Source of the DNA: Anaerolineales bacterium | GTDB lineage: Bacteria; Chloroflexota; Anaerolineae; Anaerolineales; Villigracilaceae | DNA length: 64,000 bases | Direction: 5' to 3' | Assembly (NCBI GenBank): GCA_020060625.1 | Contig: JAGUZU010000057.1 | Coordinates: 1-64,000, forward strand | Part shown: positions 19,504-27,695 of the stretch, one piece after another | Numbering within the stretch: position 1 is the stretch's first letter | Layout: each line of letters begins with the position of its first letter | Notes under the pieces: model-generated | Seen by the model: only the letters and a program-made list of their open reading frames with translations | Told to the model about the DNA's origin: nothing | Databases searched by the model: none | Program-made: the position numbers and the translations under genes

Positions 19504-21135
19504 TTAGCTGCGTCCGCGCGATGGGGGCGGAGATTCCTGCCCCTGCCGCTGGCGGGTCTGTCGGATGTAATCGCGCACCAATTGCGGGGGGTGCGGTTGT
19601 GTTCCGCCCATGATGAGATAACCCGGCGCCCAAAAATCGCCGGAGGGGTTTTCGCGTTTGAGGCGCGGGAACTCGTTGAAGATCTTTTCCGAAGTCTGCT
19701 GGCGCACGATCCGCATCAGATAGCCGGGCGACGTGTTGGGCTGGACGTTCACAACCCATTGCAGGTATTCGGGGCGCACGGACAAAAATTCCAGCCGCCA
19801 GCCGAAGGCAATGCAAATGTTCGAAAGCCAGTCACTGATGTGATCCGTCAGGTCGCCGGTGATGTAATGAGACGAGAAACGCGGCACGAGCAGGCAGGCG
19901 TAGGTCAGGTGGTACAAGCCCGCCGTGATCGGCTCGACGACGAGCTTCTTCGCCGCGGCGGTGGAGGGGCTTTCGCGCGTCACATCCGTTTCGCCGGGTT
20001 TCGGTTTGGAGACGGGCGTTTCCGGTCTCGGTTTTGATTTCGAGGGAGCCGTCACTTCGATGTCTTCCAGATCGGTCTGGCTTTCGCCTCTTTTTTGACT
20101 TTGAACCTGTTTCGTCGGACCAAGCTGATTCAACTGGACGGAAGGGGATGCCTCGCGGTTGAAGGCGGACGCATTCGACAGCGATTCGGAGACGCGGGTT
20201 TGGTTGGGGTCGAATGGCTCGGATTGGCTGGGCAGGTTTGGGTCGAGGGAGGAGGCGGGGGAAGGATTCGGCGAAGGGATGTCGTTGAGGATGTCCGAGA
20301 TGGGGGCGATGTCGAGCGCGGCTTCTTCGTCATCCATGTCGGCGGGAAAGTCCCGCGCGATTTGGGATCTGGGAGCGGCGGGTTTTTCCGGCTCGTTGCC
20401 GCTGAAATTGTTCAGCAGTTGGCTCGCCTGCGAGCGGATGGTGCTGAACGGGGTTTCGGCGTCGAAGACGAAGGCAAGCACGGTTTCGGTCGAGAGACGG
20501 GTGGCGTACAGCATGTGTTCCGCTTTGGTGCTTTCCAAACGGATGAAGCGCAGGAGGTCGGAGCCTTTCTGCCCGTCCCAGTTGCGCGTGACGGTTTGCG
20601 CCACTTCCTGTGCGGCGTTCTGCGAGAGACCGCCCGCGTATGCCCACAGGTCGTCTTTGCGGGTGATCAGCGCGGCTTGCGCGGAGGATTCCAATGTGAG
20701 GCGGGTGAGGTGTTGGGCGGCTTTGTTCGCATCGCCCAGCCAGGGCATGGCGGTGAGCGTGTGGGATGTGACGCCGGGTGTCGGCTTGGGGTGACTGATT
20801 GCTTTCATAAATTCCGATATTCTAAACGGCTTGCGCGCCATGATCCACGGACGCAGGTCGTCGAAGGGGGGCGGGTCGCCGTTTTCGTCGCAAAGCAGGA
20901 CGAGGTTGATGCCGGGGCGGATGGTTCGCAATGCGGCGCCGATCTCGCGGACCCATTCTTCGCCAAGCCCCAAGTCGAGCATGGCGAGAGGGGTGCCGAC
21001 TTCGTCCGCCCGGACTACCGCGGACGCCTTGTTGTTAACCACGTGAACGCGATAAATGTCCGTGTCTTCCAGCGCGCGGCGGACGGTTTCACCGATACTT
21101 GCGGAAGAGGTTACGACGAGAATATCTGCGGGCAT
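19504..21135 (-). CDS. Pseudo-receiver / roadblock-like / degenerate IS200 transposase (TnpA) fusion
   Basis: This 543-aa protein has three parts. Residues about 1-115 resemble a response-regulator receiver, with a central Asp in AMLDLGLG and a Lys in KPFRISEF, but the usual acidic pair is absent. About 125-240 look like a roadblock/LC7 (MglB-like) domain. A long Pro/Ser-rich linker follows. The last ~150 residues match the Y1 transposase fold of IS200/IS605 TnpA: GLYHLTYACLLVPRF, ICIAFGWRLEFLSVRPEYLQ, SEKIFNEFPRLKRENPSGDFW, GYLIMGG and DYIRQTRQ. Where TnpA has the metal-binding HUH triad (DHVHLL-like), this protein has EYLQWV, while the candidate catalytic Tyr in DYIRQ remains. It is therefore probably not an active transposase. 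The start is MPADIL; a GTG at 21153 is an alternative. It has its own terminator. Confidence 0.7.
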   Translation of the reverse strand: MPADILVVTSSASIGETVRRALEDTDIYRVHVVNNKASAVVRADEVGTPLAMLDLGLGEEWVREIGAALRTIRPGINLVLLCDENGDPPPFDDLRPWIMARKPFRISEFMKAISHPKPTPGVTSHTLTAMPWLGDANKAAQHLTRLTLESSAQAALITRKDDLWAYAGGLSQNAAQEVAQTVTRNWDGQKGSDLLRFIRLESTKAEHMLYATRLSTETVLAFVFDAETPFSTIRSQASQLLNNFSGNEPEKPAAPRSQIARDFPADMDDEEAALDIAPISDILNDIPSPNPSPASSLDPNLPSQSEPFDPNQTRVSESLSNASAFNREASPSVQLNQLGPTKQVQSQKRGESQTDLEDIEVTAPSKSKPRPETPVSKPKPGETDVTRESPSTAAAKKLVVEPITAGLYHLTYACLLVPRFSSHYITGDLTDHISDWLSNICIAFGWRLEFLSVRPEYLQWVVNVQPNTSPGYLMRIVRQQTSEKIFNEFPRLKRENPSGDFWAPGYLIMGGTQPHPPQLVRDYIRQTRQRQGQESPPPSRGRS

Positions 21136-21185
21136 TTGTGGAAAGTTTATCACTTATAACAGGCAGAAGCAAGGCGACATAAGAA

Positions 21186-21752
21186 CTATTTGTCGGTTTC
21201 AAAATTTGCCTGCATTTCCTTGATCCCGAGCAGAGCCATCAGGATTTCGGGCGGAAGGTCGGCTTCGGGCAGGTCGGTTTTGTAAAGCTGCCCGTTTTCG
21301 GCGCGTTCGCGCAGGTTTTTCCAGAGTAACTGGCGCTCCTCACCCGCCACGACGAGATCGTTGAGGGTCCTGGCATTTTGAAAATATTCGCCGGTGGAGT
21401 AGAGAAAGGTCAGTCGTTTCCACTTGTCAGTTTTGACAGGCTGGGACAACTTCTCCAGCGGTCCGATCTGGATCTTGAAATACTCCTCTTTCGCGCGGGG
21501 ATGATCCGATTCATCCTTTAGCAGTTCGCCCCGCGTGGTGAGTTCGTGTCCGCGGACTTCGGCGATGAATTCGATCTGTCCGCTTCTTTCTCCGAAGGAG
21601 GCTGGTTGGTAGAACGCGAGATAATCCACGCTGACAACTTTCGGCGCGGTGCGAAGCGGAATGCGGTACCAGCCGAGCAGGCGCGCAATTTCCAAATCCC
21701 GCGGCGAAGGGAGCAGGCAGACGAGGACGAGGGAGGAGGGGGTGAGGGGCAT
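21186..21752 (-). CDS. Conserved-looking hypothetical protein
   Basis: This is a soluble 188-aa protein that I do not recognise. The core begins CLLPSPRDLEIARLLGWYRI and continues with VSVDYLAFYQPASFG, with an alternating charged/hydrophobic pattern suggesting an alpha/beta fold. The first codons (CCCCTCACCCCC on the coding strand) resemble half of the CCCTCACCCC-type repeat, so the true start may be a little downstream, or the repeat may have supplied the present start. It lies between the TnpA-like fusion and the PLP enzyme on the same strand. Confidence 0.6.
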   Translation of the reverse strand: MPLTPSSLVLVCLLPSPRDLEIARLLGWYRIPLRTAPKVVSVDYLAFYQPASFGERSGQIEFIAEVRGHELTTRGELLKDESDHPRAKEEYFKIQIGPLEKLSQPVKTDKWKRLTFLYSTGEYFQNARTLNDLVVAGEERQLLWKNLRERAENGQLYKTDLPEADLPPEILMALLGIKEMQANFETDK

Positions 21753-21758
21753 GGGGAG

Positions 21759-21816
21759 TGGAAAGTGGAAAGTAGAAAGCGATGATCGGATTCTACTCGC
21801 TACTTTCCACTTTCCA
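21759..21816. repeat. Period-7 dyad repeat
   Basis: GGAAAGT-type units (21759-21782) are followed by the inverted ACTTTCC-type units (21797-21816). The right arm's complement matches the left arm apart from a 4-base gap. It fills the spacer between two minus-strand genes. Confidence 0.7.
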
Positions 21817-21823
21817 AAGGGGC

Positions 21824-23290
21824 TTACATCAACCCAACTTCCTTATTAAACTCGACGATCAATTCGTCAATTTCATCCGCCTGCTTTCGGATGCCGGACC
21901 AGTAATCGTCTTGATACCATTGCTGTTGGATTTCCTCGTAGGTTTTGCCCTGCTGTTCGACCCAGGTGTAATACTTGAGGTTGTGCACGCGGCGGCGGTC
22001 GGTGTAACGAAGTTCGAGCATGTTGTCGGTGGATTGACCGTGCAGGTAGCGGGCGAAGTCGGCGGCGGCGTCGCGTTCGGTGTATTGCCCGTATTCCTGG
22101 TGCATCTCGTGCAGGCGCGAGCGGTAGAGCTCCATCGAGTCGGTCAGGACGGTGAGCATGATGTCGTTTTCGCCGAGCTCGTAGTATTTTGCGGCTTTGA
22201 TCGCCGAAAGGACATTCGAGATGCCGGAGAAGCCGAGCAGGTCGAGCTGATTGACAGTCCCTTCGGGGACACCTTTCTCGATCAAGAAGGCGCGTCCGCT
22301 TTCTTCGTTGAAGAGACGGGCGAGGTTGACCACGGCATTATCGTCAATGGCGACGACCATATCGGTGTTCTTCGTGTTGTGGATCCACGGCACGTGTTTG
22401 TCGCCGATACCTTCGATGCGGTGCGCGCCGAATCCATTTTCGAGCAGGGTCGGGCATTGCAACGCCTCACTTGCGACGATCTTGCTGTCTGGGAAGAGTT
22501 GCTTCATGTAGTCGCCGCTGGCAATCGTCCCCGCCGAGCCGGTGGCGGACGCCATGCCGCGATAGCGGTCGTTTGGTCGCATGACCTGCTTCAGCACTTC
22601 TTCCATGGCATGACCCGTCACTTCGTAGTGCCAGAGGTAATTTCCGAATTCATCGAACTGGTTGAAGATCATCAAATCTTCGCCGGAGTTGCGGAGTTCC
22701 CAACATTTGTCGAATATCTCCTTGACGTTCGATTCAGAGCCGGGCGTTTTGATGGTTTCGCCTGCGACACTGGCAAGCCAGTCGAAGCGTTCCTGCGACA
22801 TTTCCTCGGGCAGAATGGCAATGGACTCACATGCCAGCAAAGCGGAGTCGTACGCGCCGCCGCGGCAGTAATTGCCTGTGGAGGGCCAGACTGCTTTTTG
22901 CGTGGTTGGGTCGAATTGACCCGTAACCAGCCTCGGCACGAGACAGCCAAATGCGGCGCCGACCTTGTGCGCGCCGGTGGGGAACCATTTGCCAACCAAC
23001 ACGACGATGCGCGCGGGAACACCCGTCAGCGTGGAGGGCAGCTCGAGAAAATTGACTCCGCCAAAAGTCCCGCCGGAAGCGGTGGGTTGATTCTTCCACG
23101 TGATGCGGAAGAGGTTTCGCGGATGAATATCCCAGAGTCCGATTCCCTTTAATTCTTTCTGAATCTTTGCAGGGATTTTGGACGGGTCTTTCATTTCAGC
23201 GAACGTGGGGATGATGATATTGCGTTCCTTCGCGCGTTTTATTGCATTCGCACGGCGGTCTTTGTGAATGGTCAGGTCAATCGTGGTCAT
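21824..23290 (-). CDS. PLP-dependent enzyme, tryptophan synthase beta-like (fold type II)
   Basis: This cytoplasmic 488-aa enzyme belongs to the TrpB/cysteine synthase/threonine synthase superfamily. GKWFPTGAHKVGAAFG contains the likely PLP-binding Lys, STGNYCRGGAYDSALLA resembles the Asn-containing cofactor loop, and ATGSAGTIASGDY the phosphate-binding glycine-rich loop. It is longer than true TrpB (about 400 aa) and has no TrpA partner here, so tryptophan synthesis is unlikely; the reaction is unknown. AAGGAG stands just before the ATG. It follows the Na+-pump decarboxylase operon by 50 bp and may be read through from it. Confidence 0.85.
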   Translation of the reverse strand: MTTIDLTIHKDRRANAIKRAKERNIIIPTFAEMKDPSKIPAKIQKELKGIGLWDIHPRNLFRITWKNQPTASGGTFGGVNFLELPSTLTGVPARIVVLVGKWFPTGAHKVGAAFGCLVPRLVTGQFDPTTQKAVWPSTGNYCRGGAYDSALLACESIAILPEEMSQERFDWLASVAGETIKTPGSESNVKEIFDKCWELRNSGEDLMIFNQFDEFGNYLWHYEVTGHAMEEVLKQVMRPNDRYRGMASATGSAGTIASGDYMKQLFPDSKIVASEALQCPTLLENGFGAHRIEGIGDKHVPWIHNTKNTDMVVAIDDNAVVNLARLFNEESGRAFLIEKGVPEGTVNQLDLLGFSGISNVLSAIKAAKYYELGENDIMLTVLTDSMELYRSRLHEMHQEYGQYTERDAAADFARYLHGQSTDNMLELRYTDRRRVHNLKYYTWVEQQGKTYEEIQQQWYQDDYWSGIRKQADEIDELIVEFNKEVGLM

Positions 23291-23340
23291 GGATAGCTCC
23301 TTGAAATTTGTCAGACAACTTGATTATAGCGCATAATTTC

Positions 23341-24474
23341 TTATAACCCCATCATCTTGCTGACCACCGAGAGCAAAATGCCGCCCGCGATGACGCTTCC
23401 CAACTGACCTGCGGTATTCGCGCCCATGGCGTGCATGAGGATGAAGTTATCGGAGTCTTCGTCGTTGGCGGTTTTTGCGGCGAGACGTCCCGCCATCGGG
23501 AAAGCGGATATGCCCGCCGCGCCGATCAGCGGATTGATCTTCCCGCCGCTCATCACGGACATCAGTTTGCCGAAGAGCAGTCCCGCCACAGTATCGAGCG
23601 CGAAGGCGAACAGACCGAGGATCATGATCTTGCCTGTATCCAAATTCAAAAACGCCGCCGCGCTCATGGTCGCGCCGATGGCAAGACCGAGAAACAGCGT
23701 GGCGATATTGATGATCTCATTCTGCGCGGCATGACTCAGGCGATCCACCACACCTGAAACCTTGAGCAAATTGCCCAGCATGAGCATGGAGATGAGCGGC
23801 GTCGCTTCGGGGACGAGAATACCGACGACCAGCGTCAGTACGACGGGAAAGAAGATCAACGTTCTTTTTGAAATGGGTTTCGGCGCATACTCCATTTTGA
23901 TGAGGCGTTCCTTTTTCGTCGTGAGCAGGCGCATCAACGGCGGCTGGATGATGGGAATCAAACTCATGTAGGAATACGCTGCCACAGCAATGGGCGCCAG
24001 CAATTCGGGCGCGAGTTTGGTCGCTACGAAAATCGAGGTCGGTCCGTCAATCGCGCCGATCACGCCGATGGATGCGGCTTGGTTCAAAGGAAATCCCAAC
24101 GCGATTGCAAGGATCAATGTGCCGAAGATGCCGAATTGTCCCGCCGCGCCGAGCAGGACCATTTTGGGTTGCGCCAACAACGGCGAAAAATCAATCATCG
24201 CGCCGACGCCGATAAAAATGAGCAAGGGGAATAATTCTGTTTTGATGCCCGCGTTGTATAGAACGCCCATCATCCCTTCAGCGGCGGTCATGCCAGCCAG
24301 CGGAATATTCGCCAGCATACAGCCGAACCCGATGGGCAATAACAAGACAGGCTCGATCTCTTTGAACACCGCGAGATAGATCAACACCAATGCGGCGGCG
24401 ATCATCACACCGTTGCCAAGAGAGAAGTTTGTAAAGCCTTTAAGTAACTCAGGTAGTAAGGAAGTTAAATCCAT
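23341..24474 (-). CDS. mmdB: Na+-translocating decarboxylase, beta subunit
   Basis: This 377-aa integral membrane protein decarboxylates carboxybiotin and couples it to Na+ export. The segment GFGCMLANIPLAG, the VGAMIDFSPLLAQPKMVLLGA region with the functional Asp, IGVIGAIDGPTSIFVATKLAP and GKINPLIGAAGISAFPMAGR are typical of OadB/MmdB/GcdB. The start MDLTSLLPE at 24474 is preferred to an in-frame ATG at 24501, which lies in a period-7 tandem repeat. Last gene of the decarboxylase operon. Confidence 0.94.
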   Translation of the reverse strand: MDLTSLLPELLKGFTNFSLGNGVMIAAALVLIYLAVFKEIEPVLLLPIGFGCMLANIPLAGMTAAEGMMGVLYNAGIKTELFPLLIFIGVGAMIDFSPLLAQPKMVLLGAAGQFGIFGTLILAIALGFPLNQAASIGVIGAIDGPTSIFVATKLAPELLAPIAVAAYSYMSLIPIIQPPLMRLLTTKKERLIKMEYAPKPISKRTLIFFPVVLTLVVGILVPEATPLISMLMLGNLLKVSGVVDRLSHAAQNEIINIATLFLGLAIGATMSAAAFLNLDTGKIMILGLFAFALDTVAGLLFGKLMSVMSGGKINPLIGAAGISAFPMAGRLAAKTANDEDSDNFILMHAMGANTAGQLGSVIAGGILLSVVSKMMGL

Positions 24475-24484
24475 AAAAGTCTCT

Positions 24485-24512
24485 TCATCGTCAATCGTCA
24501 ATCGTCAATCGT
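24485..24512. repeat. Period-7 tandem repeat, single arm
   Basis: Four near-perfect copies of a TCAATCG-type 7-bp unit fill the spacer between the biotin-carrier gene stop and the beta-subunit gene. No inverted arm is seen here. Confidence 0.7.
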
Positions 24513-24973
24513 CACATCCATGACGCCTCACCCAAATCCGCGAATTTGATGAGCGCCTGTTTGTGCGCCACGCTTTGTCCTTTGTTCACCAGCACTTCGC
24601 CAACCGTGCCGCTGTACGTCGAGCGGATGCTGTTCTTCATTTTCATCGCTTCGATCACCAGCACCACCTGCCCCGCCTCCACTTTATCGCCAGCCTTGAC
24701 AAAAATATCGACGACTGTCCCGGGCAGGGGGGATGTCAATGAGTTGCCGCTCAATGCGAGATTGGGAGATGGCGCGGCGACGGGAACAGGACTCGGCTTG
24801 TACAACTCGCCTGCCATTTTCGCGGACGCCTCTTTCCTTGTTTCGGCTTGTTCCTGTTTCTCAGGCGTGACCTCAAACCGAACCCCGTCCACATGCACAA
24901 CGACGGGTCTTGCGTTGATATCTTCGATTTCCACTTCGTAGGTTTGATTGTTGACCGTGAGTTTTTGTTTCAT
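24512..24973 (-). CDS. mmdC: Biotin carboxyl carrier subunit of the decarboxylase
   Basis: This 153-aa carrier subunit moves CO2 from the carboxyltransferase to the membrane decarboxylase. It has an N-terminal region, a short Pro/Ala-rich linker (KPSPVPVAAPSPN) and a C-terminal biotinyl domain (about 80-150) with the biotin-accepting Lys in IEAMKMKN. Its place between the alpha and beta subunit genes supports this over an acetyl-CoA carboxylase carrier. Confidence 0.92.
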   Translation of the reverse strand: MKQKLTVNNQTYEVEIEDINARPVVVHVDGVRFEVTPEKQEQAETRKEASAKMAGELYKPSPVPVAAPSPNLALSGNSLTSPLPGTVVDIFVKAGDKVEAGQVVLVIEAMKMKNSIRSTYSGTVGEVLVNKGQSVAHKQALIKFADLGEASWM

Positions 24974-24980
24974 AATTCCA

Positions 24981-25019
24981 TCTCCCCCTCTCCTTTCGGG
25001 AGAGGGTAGGGGTGAGGGG
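24981..25019. repeat. CCCTCACCCC/CTCTCCC-type hairpin repeat, copy 1
   Basis: CCCTCTCCTTTCGGGAGAGGG is an inverted repeat followed by TAGGGGTGAGGGG. It occupies the whole spacer between the small-subunit and biotin-carrier genes and abuts the small-subunit stop. Confidence 0.8.
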
Positions 25020-25400
25020 TTAACGCCGTTTCATCGTCCCTTTTTCAGACATCTGCCTTGTGCGCATCCCCAACTGCCATGCAGAGACAAACGCTGTGGG
25101 CGGTTCTGGCAATGAGCGGGCGGATTTGATTCCCTGTTCTGCAAGCGCCATTGCAACCGCAAGCAAAGCCACCCGCTCCAGTTCCCCTCTCCCACTGGGA
25201 GAGGGGCTAGGGGTGAGGGCGCTCGGGGTGAGGGAAAGGCTTGGGTCAGCCGAATCAACTCCGGGGGAGTCCGATGCGGATTCTTTATCCCCGGTGAATG
25301 CCGTCAGGAGAACCATCATCAACCAAAGCAAAAGGATCGCGCCAAAGACCAATCCCATGCCGAGGGCGGTGATTTCGAGGGAGAGGAGCAGGTTGTTCAT
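25020..25400 (-). CDS. Decarboxylase small membrane subunit (OadG/MmdD-like) with in-frame repeat
   Basis: This 126-aa protein has one N-terminal membrane helix (LEITALGMGLVFGAILLLWLM), as in the gamma/delta subunits that stabilise Na+-pumping decarboxylases, and a basic C-terminus. The middle segment LTPSALTPSPSPSGRGE is the translation of a CCCTCACCCC-type repeat (25181-25234), so the element sits in frame inside the gene and lengthens the linker. The assignment rests on the helix pattern and operon position, as this family is poorly conserved. Confidence 0.75.
   Translation of the reverse strand: MNNLLLSLEITALGMGLVFGAILLLWLMMVLLTAFTGDKESASDSPGVDSADPSLSLTPSALTPSPSPSGRGELERVALLAVAMALAEQGIKSARSLPEPPTAFVSAWQLGMRTRQMSEKGTMKRR
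25181..25234. repeat. CCCTCACCCC/CTCTCCC-type repeat, copy 2, inside a gene
   Basis: GTTCCCCTCTCCCACTGGGAGAGG is a hairpin, followed by CTAGGGGTGAGGGC and a second GGGGTGAGGG. It lies entirely within the OadG-like gene without breaking its frame. Confidence 0.8.
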
Positions 25401-25414
25401 AATTCATCTCGTTT

Positions 25415-25500
25415 ATGTCGTTGCGAGGAGGGTGATCTTCCCGACGAAGCAATCTCCACATTTATTGCGAGATTGCTTCGCCTTCTGCTCGCAATGACAT
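25415..25500. repeat. GTCATTGCGAGG-type repeat, copy 1
   Basis: It begins TGTCGTTGCGAGGAGGG, holds CGACGAAGCAATCTC and the inverted GAGATTGCTTCG, and ends GCTCGCAATGACAT. It separates the alpha-subunit gene from the small-subunit gene of the decarboxylase. Confidence 0.85.
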
Positions 25501-27053
25501 CAGACAGGAATATTCCCATGTTTGCGCGGCGGGGCGGGCGCGTACTTGTCGCGCAATGCCGAAAGTGACGCGATGATCTTCGGGCGCGACTCGCGCGGCT
25601 CGATGATGTCATCCACGTAGCCCGTGGAGGCGGCATAATACGGATTGTTGAACTTCGCGCGGTATTCTTCGGCGAGTTTCCTGCGCTCTTCGGAAGGATT
25701 GTCCGCCGTTTCGATTTGCTTCTTGAACAAAATATTTGCCGCGCCTTCCGCGCCGAGGACGGCAATTTCGGCGGAGGGCCATGCGTAGGTGACATCCGTG
25801 CCGAGATACTTGCTGGACATGACGACATACGCGCCGCCATACGCCTTGCGGGTGATGACGCAAATCTTTGGAACCGTCGCTTCGGAGTAGGCGTAGAGCA
25901 GTTTCGCGCCGTGACGGATGATACCGCCGTGTTCCTGCGCGATGCCGGGCAGGAAGCCGGGCGAATCGACGAAGGTCACGAGCGGGATGTTGAAACAATC
26001 ACACATGCGGACGAAGCGGGTCATCTTATCCGCCGCGTCAATATCGATCACGCCCGCCATGATGGACGGTTCCTGTGCCGCAATGCCGACACTGTGTCCG
26101 CCGATGCGCGCCAAACCGACGATGGCATTTCGCGCCCAATCCGGTTGAATTTCAAGGAAGGAATCTTTATCCACGATTTTTTCGATCACATCGTGCATGA
26201 TGTACGGCTCGGATGGGTCGAGGGGGATGATGTTGTTGAGTGACTCGTCCATGCGGGTGAGGTCATCGGATGTTTTTTCGTAGGGCGGATTTTCGACGTT
26301 GTTCGAGGGCAGATACGAAAGAAATTTGCGCGCCATTTCCAGCGCGGCTTTTTCGCTTTGCACGCTCAAATGCGCCACACCGCTGACCGAGTTATGCACG
26401 TTCGCGCCGCCCAGCGACTCGGCGTCAATCACCTCGCCGGTCACGGCTTTGATCACTTCCGGTCCCGTCAGGAACATGAACGATTGATTCTCCACCATGA
26501 TGACCAAATCCGTCAGGGCAGGAGAGTACGCCGCGCCGCCCGCGCACGGTCCGAGCATGATACTGATCTGCGGTACCACGCCTGAATACTGCGCGTTGCG
26601 CCTAAAAATTTCCGCATAACCGCCCATCGAGCGCACGCCTTCCTGAATGCGCGCGCCGCCCGAGTCGATCAACGAAATGAACGGCACGCCGTTGCGCACC
26701 GCCAAATCCATCACACGGCAAATCTTGTGGCTTTGCATCTCGCTCAGCGTGCCGCCATAAATTGTAAAATCCTGCGAATATAAATAAACCGTCCGCCCGT
26801 TGATCTGCCCATACCCCGTGATGACCCCGTCGCCGTAAAACTTTTCCTTCAGCAATCCCAGTTCATCGCCCTGATGCGTGATGAACGGCTCGATCTCGTT
26901 GAACGTGCCAGGGTCGAGCAGCAGTTCTACCCGTTCCCGCGCCGTCATCTTGCCTTTGGCTTTTTGTTTTTTGATGCGCTCCTCGCCGCCGCCTTCCAGC
27001 GCTTTCGCGCGCATCTTTCGCAATTCCAAAATTCGGGGATCTTCGTTTGTCAT
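25500..27053 (-). CDS. mmdA: Methylmalonyl-CoA-type decarboxylase alpha subunit (carboxyltransferase)
   Basis: This 517-aa biotin-dependent carboxyltransferase moves the carboxyl group from the acyl-CoA to the biotin carrier. Motifs include GKMTARERVELLLDPGTF, LIDSGGARIQEG, GPCAGGAAYSPA and LVTFVDSPGFLPGIAQEHGG, which match MmdA and propionyl-CoA carboxylase beta. The adjacent OadG-, biotin-carrier and OadB-type genes make an Na+-exporting decarboxylase the best reading; methylmalonyl-CoA is the likely substrate, but glutaconyl- or malonyl-type substrates cannot be excluded. First gene of the operon. Confidence 0.92.
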   Translation of the reverse strand: MTNEDPRILELRKMRAKALEGGGEERIKKQKAKGKMTARERVELLLDPGTFNEIEPFITHQGDELGLLKEKFYGDGVITGYGQINGRTVYLYSQDFTIYGGTLSEMQSHKICRVMDLAVRNGVPFISLIDSGGARIQEGVRSMGGYAEIFRRNAQYSGVVPQISIMLGPCAGGAAYSPALTDLVIMVENQSFMFLTGPEVIKAVTGEVIDAESLGGANVHNSVSGVAHLSVQSEKAALEMARKFLSYLPSNNVENPPYEKTSDDLTRMDESLNNIIPLDPSEPYIMHDVIEKIVDKDSFLEIQPDWARNAIVGLARIGGHSVGIAAQEPSIMAGVIDIDAADKMTRFVRMCDCFNIPLVTFVDSPGFLPGIAQEHGGIIRHGAKLLYAYSEATVPKICVITRKAYGGAYVVMSSKYLGTDVTYAWPSAEIAVLGAEGAANILFKKQIETADNPSEERRKLAEEYRAKFNNPYYAASTGYVDDIIEPRESRPKIIASLSALRDKYAPAPPRKHGNIPV

Positions 27054-27199
27054 GGATTACCTCGTGGAAAAGTATAGCGATGATTTGTCAGACAAGCCAG
27101 TGATGGAGGTCATGCCCCAAATGGGACAATCCGCCTCCTCTTTTCACCGACGCTTGATTCTGTTTGTTGAATTTTATCTCCCTTTTGGTCGGATTTCAC

Positions 27200-27664
27200 C
27201 TACGGCACATACGGCGGCATGGACAGGACTTTATAGTTTCCACTTCCATCGCTTTGCACATTGATGATGTATTCTGTGATCGGATCGGGAAGCGTCTCGC
27301 CGCAGCAGCCTGTGAATTGGAATAATTCGCCGTCCTTCATCTTGAATGTGACTGTGAAATCGAAACCGTCATCTGTTTCAACCGCATGGACGACTTCCAT
27401 CACTTCCATGCAGACGAGTCCGTTTTGCTCGCAGGCTCTTTGCCATAAGGCTTCATGGTCTGTGGGGGAGAGATCGGGATTCCAGCCTGCAAGGATTTCA
27501 TAGTCCCCGCCGTATAACTGTACTGCTTCCGCATATTGTCCGTTTGCCAGCGTGCTGAAGAAAGTCCGCATTGTGGTTTCGGCTTTGGCTTGCTCCGCTT
27601 CCCGATTGACGGGAGAACACGCTGCCCCAAAAAGCAAAGTTAAGATTAAGACAACCTTTTTCAT
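27200..27664 (-). CDS. Putative lipoprotein
   Basis: This 154-aa protein starts with a lipoprotein signal peptide (lipobox GAAC, Cys16). The rest resembles a small NTF2-like or DUF4878-like fold (TTMRTFFSTLANGQYAEAVQLY), which often occurs on secreted proteins, but the assignment is weak. It contains a CC pair near residue 120. The ATG at 27664 has AAAGGAC just upstream. It follows the MFS gene by 31 bp and is probably co-transcribed. Confidence 0.7.
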   Translation of the reverse strand: MKKVVLILTLLFGAACSPVNREAEQAKAETTMRTFFSTLANGQYAEAVQLYGGDYEILAGWNPDLSPTDHEALWQRACEQNGLVCMEVMEVVHAVETDDGFDFTVTFKMKDGELFQFTGCCGETLPDPITEYIINVQSDGSGNYKVLSMPPYVP

Positions 27665-27695
27665 TTTTTGTCCTTTCGAGAGATCGTTGAGCGGA

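Noticed and set aside
19504-21135. Active IS200/IS605 insertion sequence
   Set aside because: The HUH motif is missing, the domain is fused to a large N-terminal part, and no tnpB or IS-end palindromes are seen.
21824-23290. Tryptophan synthase beta subunit
   Set aside because: The protein is about 90 residues too long, lacks a trpA neighbour and has divergent PLP-loop motifs; it is reported only as a TrpB-like enzyme.
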